This document shows, piece after piece, positions 20,819-29,664 of a stretch of 29,664 nt of DNA. Made by a program: the position numbers and the translations under genes. Position 1 is the stretch's first letter; each line of letters starts with the position of its first letter. Location of the stretch: contig ML986836.1 in assembly GCA_010094045.1 (NCBI GenBank), positions 6,946 through 36,609 of the forward strand, given 5' to 3'. The DNA is from Lojkania enalia. Its lineage: Eukaryota; Ascomycota; Dothideomycetes; Pleosporales. Below the pieces are notes generated by a model. The model saw only the letters and a list, made by a program, of their open reading frames with translations, was not told the DNA's origin and ran no database searches.

Positions 20819-23800
20819 ATAATAACTGCGCAACCTACTAATAGATACTAACTAATATAGTACTAGATATATTATACGAATAATAGATGCGAGATGTACT
20901 ATTTAGTAAAAAAAGGAAGTAATTATTAGTTATAGCTAAGACGAGCAGCAGTAGTTATTAAACGTATAGAGTATCCACCAGGAATACTAGAACTTAATAG
21001 CACAACTATCCTAGAAAGAATAAAGTATAAGAAGTATTAGATCTATAATAAAATATACTAGGTAAGATTATACTCCTAGAAATACTAGAACGTCTTATTC
21101 GAAGAAGCAACGTTCCAGGATAGCTAGGACGTACTAGAAACTATAGTAAAGTTAGTAGGAAAGGTCACGAATAAAGAAATATTCGAGTATATATAAGAGA
21201 TATACTAAGGCTACCCTATAGAACTAGTAAAAGGTAAGAAAGGGAAATATATACTACCTTATAAGAACAGCTACGAAAAAGATTAGGCCAGCTGTTATTA
21301 GAACAACTACTAGATATATAAGGATATTAAGATAAAGCTAGAAGTGTAGCCGAAAATAGATATAGAATTATTACTAAGAATCTTACTATCTTAAGATAAA
21401 ATAGAAGGTTATATAGAAAACGGGTACTGTTAGATTTATAGAAGTCTAATTTACCTTAGAATAGAATATCTATACCAGCTCAGTGAAATTATCGTAGAAG
21501 CTAAAGAGCTAAGAAAAGTAGTTTTAGAAGTAAAAGAGATGTAAGGGGATGTTAGAGGATAACTTAATATTACAGCTTGTAAGATAACAGGAGTAAGTAT
21601 ACTTAAGGAGGAGGAACATCCTAAGAATAATATATATTTAGAGGAATATAAAGTATTAAGCTAGAAATAATATATAGTTAGATGCCGGTACTATTAAGAT
21701 ATATTTAGAGTACTTAGATAATAGGGATTAGACGAAGACTACCGACTAATTAAATAGTAATAGTATTTCTTAGGATAGAAGTATAAGATATACAGTAAGT
21801 AAGTAAAGGCCGCTCACGCCTAAGAACTATAGATAAGGTATAGTATAGATAGATATCTACTGTATAGAGGAGAAAAGGAGAAGGTAGGGTTCTTCCCACC
21901 TTAGTTAAAAAACTAAACAGCCCCTAAGACGATAGCTATATCGAGGAATTGGGTAAGAAAACTGTTAGAAGGGTTACTAGTATAGTACCTTTATATATAG
22001 TACTCTAAGTAGAGTTTAATAGGAGGAAACTTAGAATACTACTTAATAGTAGAGCTTTAGATATATTTATATCAGCGTAATAGGTTTATAAGAATAATAT
22101 AGAGTAGAGGAAAAAAGTAGTACCTTGCACAATACACCTAGTAGATAATAAGCTAATAGACTATAGTAGAGGAATCGTACTAATAGAAACTAAGAAGCGA
22201 GCGTTTAATATTGTAGGATATACCGATATAAGAAGTATTAATGTTATAAACCTAGGAAAATTTAATATATTACTAGGTATAGACTAGCTAGTTAAATATA
22301 ATCTTAGAGTAGATTAGTAGTAAGGGATAGTTTATAGGCTATAGAGCTGATCTAAGAGGAAATAGGTAGTAGGATAGTATAAGGTAAGGCGTCCTTCGGG
22401 TCTACAGTTAATATAGAGAGTATTAGTAGCTACGATAGCGAGATATTTTAAGAAAACAAAATAGACGCTAGGAATTATTATAGTTTAAAAAGTGTATACA
22501 GAACTATAGAACGATAGTATACTTTAAGAAATTTAAGAGGATTATAGCGAATTTGTAGGGCTATATAAAGAAGTAGAGAATAGAGGGTTACTTAAATATA
22601 AGGAATACAACTATAAAATTATTATTAAGAATAAAAAGAAGCTAAAACCTAGTCTAATATACAACTTAAATCGAGAATAAAGAGAAGAACTTAGAAAGTA
22701 CATCTAAAAGAATTTAGCGAGAGGGTATATACGACTAAGCTAGAATAAAATAGTATTACCAATACTATTTATACCTAAGAAAAACGGTAAACTAAAGTTA
22801 TATATAGACTATAGACAGCTAAATAATATAACTAAGAAGAATAGATATCTGTTATCTAGGATAATAGAACTTATAAGTCGGTTATAAGGAGCTAAGTAGT
22901 TTATCAAGTTTAATATAAGAGAAGGATACTACTAAATTTGGATAAAGGAGGGCTACGAATGGAAAATGGTATTTAAAATAAGAGAAGGTCTCTTTAAATA
23001 CCTAGTAATACTATTTAGACTTACAAATATACTAGTAACCTTCTAAATAGTTATAAATAATATATTAAGGGAATACTTGGATGTATTTATAATAGTATAC
23101 CTAGACGACGTTCTGGTCTATATAAAAGGATTGCTAAGAGAGTATAAAGAATACGTTAGAAAAGTACTAGCGAAACTATAGGAGTATAAGTTATTTATAA
23201 TCCTAGAGAAATACGAGTTTTATAAGATAGGAATAGGGTTCCTAAGATTCTAGATATCTAGAGATAGTATCGAGATAGAATAAGAAAAGGTTAAAGTAAT
23301 ACTAGAATAGCTAGTACTTACCTTAGTTAAATAAGTCTAGTCTTTCTTAGGCTTCGCGAATTTCTATAGGAAATTTATAAGCAGGTACTCTAGAGTAGTA
23401 GTATCCTTAACAGAGATTACTAAGAAAGAAAAGAGGTTTAAATAGTAAAAAGTATAGTAAAAAGCCTTCGAAGAACTGAAAGCTTACTTTACCTTAGTAT
23501 TAATGCTAAAGATACTAGACCTAGAGAAGTAATTCCGAGTGGAAACTAATGCTTTAGATAAAGTAATAGGCGCTTACCTTAGTTAGTAAGATAAAGATAG
23601 AAAGTAGAGACTACGAGCCTACTTTTTAAGAAAAATAAAACTAGAAGAACTCAACTATAATATATATAATAAGAAACTATTAGTAATAGTTAAAGCGTTA
23701 AAGGAATGGCGAGTATATCTAGTAAGAACTAAATACCTATTTAAAGTCTAAACAGACTATAAAAACCTTATATACTTTACAATAATAAAGGAACTTATAA

Positions 23801-25422
23801 GAAGATAAATATAATAGGTAGAACAGTTAGTAGACTACAACTTTAGAATAACGCACTAAAAAGGGTTAGAGAATATAGCTGCGGACGCACTGAGTCGAAG
23901 AGCCGACTATATAACTAAGAAAAAGTATAAAAGAGACGCGATCCTAAGATAGAAATTGAATAGATCTCTTATATATAACTACTTACGAGTTGCCTAAGTT
24001 ATAAAACTAACTATACTAGAGCAAACCTAGTAATAGAAGCTAAGAGATATATAGATAGTAGAACAATATCTAATAAATAGCAATAAAATAAAAGTAATTA
24101 AAAACGTAACTTAAAAATAACTATATATATACCTACACGTATAAAAGTAGATAATAAAAGAATTATACAAATCGTTAGAATAGGAACACCTAAGAGTAGT
24201 AGAAATAGAGTAAAGGTTAAAAAAGAGCTTTACCCTTACTAACGTAAGAAAGGAAGTATAAGATGTACTAAACAAGTGTTTAGAATGCGGAAAGAACAAG
24301 GCTACAAGGTATAGGCCTTATAGATTCTTATAGCCGCTAAAAGCACCTAAAGGACTATAGGAATAGATTATAATTAACTTTGTAACTAAGTTACTAGAGT
24401 TAATAGAACTAGAGTTAAGAAGAAAATACGATATAATTATAAACGTAGTAGATTAATTAATAAAATATACGTACTTTAGACTAGTATTAGAGATAATAAT
24501 AGTACCCGAACTAGCGTACAAGTTGTTATATACGGTATTCGCGGAGTATAGAGTTCTAAAGTATATTATTTCGAATATAAATAAGTTGTTTACATCTAAA
24601 TACTAGTAGGGATAGATAGGAAAGATAGGAATCTAATAATAAATGTCTACCAGCTTCTACCTACAGATAGACGGTTAGACGGAATAAGTTAACTAAAGCC
24701 TAGAAACGTATTTAAAGATATATATTAATAAATAATAAAATAATTAAGTTGAATTATTACTTATAGTATAGATAGTCTATAATAGAATAACTTAGAGTAC
24801 TATAGGGACTATACCTTTCAAAGCTAATTATAGACGGAAAACTATTACGTATTAGGAATAGAACGAGAAAAGACCTCTAGTTCTAATAGCAGACCGAAAA
24901 GCTAAAGAAATAGAGGAAATCTACGATTAACTTAAAGAAAAAATCTAGTTAAGAAACCTTAAAATAGTAGAATAGGCTAATAAGATAAGGGTTGAAGGAT
25001 TAACCTTTAAAAAGAAAGGTAAAGTTTTCCTGTTAACAAAAAACTTAAAGACTAAGAGACCTGCGAAAAAGTTAGATTATAAGAGAATAGGACTATTTCT
25101 AATTAAAGAATAGGTTGGACCTATAAATTTTAAACTAAAGCTACTAAGTAAGATAAAAATACACCTAGTATTTTATAAGTTAAAACTAGAACTAGTACTA
25201 GACGATATACTACTATAGGAAAGTATCGATATAGAACTAGAATAGGAATATGAAGTAGAATATATACTAGTAAAAAAGCAATTCGGACGTTAGTAGAAGT
25301 ATCTAGTAAGGTAGGAAGAATACCTATAGGAGGAAAGTTTATAGGAACTAGTATAAAACCTAACCAACTGTACTATAAAGCTGAAGGAGTTTTACTAGAG
25401 GGCTAGAATAATAGGTTGTTAA
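20819..25422 (+). pseudogene. family B pol: protease, RT, RNase H, integrase, chromodomain
   Basis: From at least 22200 to 25422 one frame runs without indels, in the -1 phase relative to gag. Protease ends with NILLGID then LVKYNLRVD near 22261-22315. Reverse transcriptase runs about 22690-23330: PILFIPKKNGKLKLYIDYR near 22760, active site YLDD intact at 23098-23109, then SFLGFANFYRKFI near 23340. RNase H covers about 23530-23900 and ends ADALSRRADY. Integrase has a zinc site ending CLECGKNKA near 24275-24300. Its first catalytic Asp is Asn near 24372, its second reads SNINKLF (Asp to Asn, near 24575), and Glu is intact near 24680. The chromodomain runs from 25246 to about 25390. The end at TAA 25420-25422 is likely. 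Confidence 0.92.
25246..25390 (+). other. chromodomain of family B integrase
   Basis: It reads EYEVEYILVKKQFGR then KYLVR then EEYLxEES and NLTNC. This is the three-strand and helix pattern of a chromodomain, which in active elements reads histone H3 lysine 9 methylation. Trp codons of the aromatic cage are now TAG. Confidence 0.88.
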
Positions 25423-25429
25423 GTAAAGC

Positions 25430-25969
25430 CTAGTTAGAAAGTAATAGTAGTAGTAATATAGAAGGAGCCTCTTGTATAGAACTTAGAGCGATAGTAGAGG
25501 GCGCTTCGGACCCGGCGGACCTCCTCTCTTCTCCTTCCAACTTCTCTTACTCTTCTATTAACTTTACCTCTCATTTCCTAAAATCTAAACTATACTTCTC
25601 TAGAGAATAAACGCGTTTCTTAGTATATTCTAAGTAAGAAAGAGCTGCCTAACAGCAACGCGCAGATTTCTTAAGATAATAAATCTCTTCTTTCTTAGTA
25701 GCTATAAAATCTTAATAGGTAGAGGTAGACTCTTTATAAGCCTTTAACATGTTCGCTAGGAAATGGCGAAGGGTACCCTTAGTTAGGGAAAGATCGCAGG
25801 ACAGACCCTAAGAAAGATACTCTCTATATATAGAAGAAAGGGTAGTATTACTATAATAGTTGCAGTTCGCAGACTAGCAGTTTAAATAATAGTAGGACGA
25901 ATCTATTATAACGCTTAAGAAAAGAATTAAGTAACTAGTATAACGGTTGCGGGCAGAAGTGTTTTCGTG
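25430..25969 (-). pseudogene. antisense coiled-coil-like reading frame of family B
   Basis: On the minus strand between the pol stop and the 3' LTR one frame runs from about 25969 to TAG at 25430-25432, some 180 codons with only about six stops (TAG, TAA and one TGA). It includes GTLRHFLANMLKAYKEST near 25730-25780. A Lys/Glu-rich, helix-forming part with coiled-coil character follows: KKEEIYYLKKSAR, then YLEYTKKRVYSLEKYSLDF near 25580-25650, and a Glu/Lys-rich end. The start is uncertain, because another minus-strand frame is also rather open further right (25870-26025). Its end lies 7 bp from the convergent pol stop, as in family A. I do not recognise the protein. Confidence 0.45.
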
Positions 25970-26210
25970 CTAGATCTTTAGTATAGTAGAAGAAGGAAAA
26001 GAAGAAAAATAGGGCTATACTCACGAGCCGAGCAGGACCTACCGGAATATATAAAGTACCGACCCTAGAACGGAAAAATATAGACGCGGCCTTATAGTAC
26101 ACCTATACTAAGTATATTAGAAGCTAGAATAAGCTGCCCGTAATAGTAGGATACTACACCTAGACGGAATGGGTAAGGTAATAGATTAAAGAGCTTCGGG
26201 ACGAACCTAT

Positions 26211-26225
26211 AGAAGGGGGAGCGGG
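26211..26225 (+). other. polypurine tract of family B
   Basis: The purine-rich AGAAGGGGGAGCGGG abuts the 3' LTR, as expected for the plus-strand primer. Confidence 0.8.
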
Positions 26226-26764
26226 TGTTATAAATACAGAATACTAAAAGATACTACCTCTATAACTAGGGCTTAATCTAATATCAGCTACTGTAGAAGT
26301 CGATTCGGATAAAGACCGATAGAATAATAATAGGTAGAAGTATATTAGGAACCAGTTATTAAATAGTAAGCAGTAGGACTGCGGGAACTAGGGAGATAAT
26401 TGGTTGGATAATAAAGTATAGTATAACCTATATACGTGACTATAGTAGAAGTATTAGGTATAGTAGGATAGACCTGATAGACCTAATAGACCTGATAAGC
26501 TAGGCTTAGCGGTCTTAGACTTAACTATATAAGAAGGAGGATTTTCTTATAAGATTAAGTCCTTTGTAGTTATTCTCGCAGATTTATCTTATTACTCTAT
26601 TAGACTTCTAAATATACTTATTATATTCGAAGAACCGGCGAACCTAATACTCTCTTATTACTAAAGCTACTACCTCTAACTAATCTAATATAAATAAGGC
26701 CCCGGCGCGCGTACGACTGCAATAGTAGTTATTATATATACTAGCAGTATATAGGTTAGTAATA
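26226..26764 (+). repeat. 3' LTR of family B (539 bp)
   Basis: This LTR keeps the intact TGTTATAAATACAG start. It is followed by CTTAT, the target duplication. It differs from the 5' LTR only by transitions. Confidence 0.95.
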
Positions 26765-26769
26765 CTTAT

Positions 26770-27240
26770 ATAGAAAGGCTCCTTTAATACTATAGTCGCC
26801 TACTTAACAGCCTATAATATAGAAAGGAGGAGTATTTTTAACCTCCTAGAATAAACTACTAGCCTATAGATTGCAGCTAAAATAAATTTAGATTGGTACT
26901 AGAAGGCTTTTAAGAGTTTATCTAAAGTAACCTACAATCTAATACTACTCTAATCTACTCTAGTATTAACACCTTATTCTATTATAATTACTCCCTAATA
27001 ATCTAGTAAGACTCCTATATCTGAAAGGTATACGACTCTAGGTAATTACTATAACTATAGTAAACTAGAATACTTCGCGAATAAATATACAGTTCTTAAA
27101 GTATAAGAAATAGAGGTTAAATAAGAGAAGATTAAGAAAGAAGAGTTTTTAGACGCAAATAAGTACCACCTAAATAGTTCTCGGGTGGGAAATAGAGACG
27201 TCTAGGAAAACTCTCCGTCCTAGGCTTAAGTAAGTACAAC
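26770..27240 (+). pseudogene. A3 gag, C-terminal part with zinc knuckle
   Basis: This continues the gag broken at 19293. It reads TYIERLL near the junction. At 27047-27088 there is a perfect CX2CX4HX4C spacing in which all four zinc ligands are now Tyr codons (YYNYSKLEYFANKY), each one G-to-A or C-to-T step from Cys or His. A Lys/Glu-rich stretch follows. The reading phase differs by -1 from the protease further on. Confidence 0.8.
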
Positions 27241-29664
27241 TTATTAAACATCGATTTATCGTATTTATTTAGAGGAAAGTATTTCTAAATCTCTACTATT
27301 CTATATTTAAAAGGCGTTAGTATACAACTAAACGCCCTTATTAATACTAGTACTTAAAGCTTCCTGTTTCTTAATTTTATAGTAGCTAGATTACTCTTCT
27401 AAGCTCTATATATATTAATATAGTATTTACCCTTTAAAATTACTGTTAAAGGTTTTTAGGACCGAATCTAAACTCTAGTTAATTAGTATATCTACTTACA
27501 CCTACAAATTAATAGAAGAACTATCTAAAACTACCTATTTATTATTATAAATCTAAGTACTCAAAATTATATTATTAGTATTAAATAGTTATATTATTTT
27601 CAACTCCTGCTAGATACGGATAAGAATCGGATTATATAGCCTTTTAAGTATCCTACTACTTATAATCCTTTACCTTCTCTTCTTATATAATTAACTCAGC
27701 TAGCACGCGATAAGAAAGTAGAGCTAAATATCCAGCAATACGACGCTCTATAAGAAAAGAACTAGTATTAGTAGTCTTACAGTCTGACTATCTATTATAT
27801 TAAAGGTCTACTAAGACTACTAAAACTATATTAGTTTCTTATAACTTATAGTTTAAACAAGTTTAGAGCTTCTATACACCCGTATAAAACAAAGTCTAAA
27901 CCCAATCTAAAGAAAGTCTATTCTTCTATTATTACTCTTATCTTAGCTAATACTTTCTACTTTAATATAAAGAGGAAAGAGAATGAGTTTTTCTCCACGT
28001 CTCTATACGAAATTGAGCAGCTGATTAAAGATAAGTAAGCCCTAGAGCTGGAAGATAAGGCTAAAAATAAAGTACTAGTAAATCTCTAATTACTATCTAA
28101 ATACTATAAATATTAGGATATATTTAGTAAAACTGCGGCTTATTAATTACCAAAATACCGCCTTTATAATTATAAGATTATTCTTATAGAACTCCTCTCT
28201 AATAGTTACAGCCTGTTATATAAGTAGAATATTAAGGAGCTAGAGGTAACTAAAAAGTATATTATAGATAATCTATAGTATAGGTATATTAAGTAGAGTC
28301 GGAACCCCTTTATATCTCTAATTCTTTACGTCTGTAAACCTAATAGCGACTTATATATCTATATAGATTATTATAAACTTAATATTCTTACCTATAAGAA
28401 CGTATATCTAATACTACATATAGATAAACTTCTATTTAAGCCTACTAAAGTAGTAATCTTTACTAAGTTCGATATTCGCGCGGCCTTTAATAAGATTAGA
28501 ATAAACTCTAGTTCTAAGGAATATACTACCTTTTAGACTTAATACGGAACCTATAAGTATAAAGTTCTACCTTTTAGATTATATAACAGCCTAGCAACTT
28601 ACTAGTACTATATAAATAATATACTAATTAACTATCTAGATAACTTCTATATTACTTATCTAGACGATATCCTTATCTACTTAGAAGACGAGGTAATATA
28701 TACTATCTACGTTAAGAAAGTTCTTAAGAGATTATGTTAAGTAAGGTTATAAGTTAATATTAAGAAGAGCGAATTCTATATTACCCGAACTAAATATTTT
28801 GGCTATATTCTCTTAAATAAAGGTCTTAAGGTTAATCTAGAGAAGGTAGAAGTATTATACAACTAGCAGCTACCTACTACTATAACGGGTGTAAAATCCT
28901 TCTTAGGTTTTACTAGATTCTATTAACAGTTTATACTAGAATTCTCGCGTGTCGTAAAGCTAATTATCGTACTATAGAGTCTTATAACCCCTTTTATATA
29001 GACTTTAAAATGTAACATTACCTTTAAGAAATTAAAGTTAGCCCTATTAAGTATACCTATATTTTACTACTTTAACCCTACGTTAGAAATAAAAATGGAA
29101 ACTAATACCTCTAATAGAGTAGTTGTAGGAGTACTATTATAGAAATATTTTAACAGAAAATAGTACCTTATAGCGTTTTATAGTAAAGTTCTATCTGGTT
29201 TAGAACTAAACTAGGAGATTTATAATAAGAAACTGTTCGCAATTATTACTATATTTAAGTAATAGAGAGTAGAACTTACTTTAATAGCTACTAGGATTCT
29301 AGTATATACTAATCATCGCTTACTCGAATATTTTATAACTATAAAGGTACTTAATACTTATTAAGTTTATTAGACTAAGGAATTAGCTTAGTATTAGTTC
29401 TGAATTAAGTATACCCTAGATAAGAATAATACTAGAGTAGATATCCTCAGTCGTTGCGAATAAGATATAGAAAACTTAAAAGCAGCTTAAACTAACAACT
29501 AGTTAAAAGTCCTACTTAAACCGCATCAACTTTACCCCCGAATTAATACCGAATTAGTCTAGTCCTATATTACTTAAATAACAACTTAAGCAGTTATACT
29601 AAACGTTATTAAAAGCTAGGAGTAGGTTATATTACTAGACTCTCTAGAGTTAATCGACGTATTA
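27241..29664 (+). pseudogene. A3 pol: protease, reverse transcriptase, RNase H (cut by window end)
   Basis: One frame runs without indels from the protease to at least RNase H. The protease active site is mutated from DTG to NTS at 27343-27351 (LNALINTS). Reverse transcriptase runs about 28140-28960: SLILYVCKPNSDLYIYIDYYKLN near 28310-28380, TKFDIRAAFNKIRI near 28465, active site YLDD intact at 28657-28668, and SFLGFTRFY near 28900. RNase H begins METN at 29095 and ends near 29470 with NNTRVDILSRCE, slightly better preserved than in A1. The window ends before the integrase core. Confidence 0.92.

Larger units (their letters stand above)
19294..26764 (+). mobile_element. complete Ty3/gypsy family B element (7471 bp)
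   Basis: This is a full-length chromodomain gypsy element: 5' LTR 19294-19832, gag, pol, antisense frame, polypurine tract, 3' LTR 26226-26764. The LTRs are equal in length (539 bp) and differ at about 38 positions, all transitions. It is inserted in the gag of A3 and is therefore younger. Gag and pol each keep one frame without indels. Many TAG/TAA codons inactivate both. Confidence 0.95.
17876..29664 (+). mobile_element. Ty3/gypsy family A, copy A3, split by family B
   Basis: This is the most complete family A copy: 5' LTR, leader and gag (18155-19293), a family B element inside gag, then the end of gag, protease, reverse transcriptase and RNase H (26770-29664). It is cut by the window end. 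The last 650 bp align without indel to the first 650 of the window, so A3 plus A1 together cover the family from LTR to LTR. The duplication around B (TTTAT at 19289-19293, CTTAT at 26765-26769) shows that the two halves belong together. Confidence 0.88.

Noticed and set aside
24111..24299. Minus-strand open frame of 62 codons
   Set aside because: It lies opposite the family B integrase zinc region, which reads in phase with the rest of pol.
25870..26025. Second open minus-strand frame right of the family B antisense frame
   Set aside because: It is in another phase, and I cannot tell which is the true N-terminal part, so it is only mentioned.
1..29664. Host genes, effector genes, rRNA or tRNA genes
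   Set aside because: Every readable frame belongs to a mobile element, and I found no RNA gene pattern.

Overview
The window looks like a transposon graveyard from a filamentous ascomycete (Pezizomycotina). I see no host gene, rRNA or tRNA gene in it. The case for a fungus is the combination of chromodomain Ty3/gypsy elements, Fot1/pogo DNA transposons, a Ty1/copia element, and decay that is almost purely C-to-T/G-to-A at CpA/TpG sites. That decay is the signature of repeat-induced point mutation (RIP). It turns Gln and Trp codons into TAG/TAA, Cys and His codons into Tyr, and ATG into ATA. Many reading frames therefore stay collinear for kilobases but are full of stops. The species cannot be named from this sequence.

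Layout from left to right. (1) 1-3529: 3' part of gypsy family A, copy A1 (RNase H, integrase, chromodomain, an antisense reading frame, 3' LTR). (2) 3569-12189: an old pogo element (pogo2) broken by two later insertions. These are a younger pogo element (pogo1, 3645-5493, TA duplication and 53-bp inverted repeats) and a complete minus-strand copia element (5563-11217, 204-bp LTRs, TAACT duplication). (3) 12190-12199: a 10-N assembly gap. (4) 12200-14580: the 3' part of a second family A copy (A2). (5) 14581-17875: the most decayed block, a minus-strand gypsy remnant (family C). (6) 17876-29664: a third family A copy (A3) with its 5' LTR, split inside gag by a complete gypsy family B element (19294-26764, 539-bp LTRs, C/TTTAT duplication). 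A3 resumes at 26770 and runs off the window in the integrase region.

None of these elements can be autonomous now. The two completely delimited LTR elements have LTR pairs that differ only by transitions: 19 of 204 for copia and about 38 of 539 for family B, with no indels. The nesting gives an order: pogo2 before pogo1 and copia, and A3 before B.

The least expected signal is a reading frame on the opposite strand between the pol stop and the 3' LTR. It occurs in family A (169 codons, exactly 507 bp in both A1 and A2) and in family B. In both families it converges on pol with stop codons only 7-15 bp apart. A second is a copia primer site matching the anticodon half of initiator tRNA-Met. 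A third is a five-fold GATATC array with a 12-bp period in the copia LTR.
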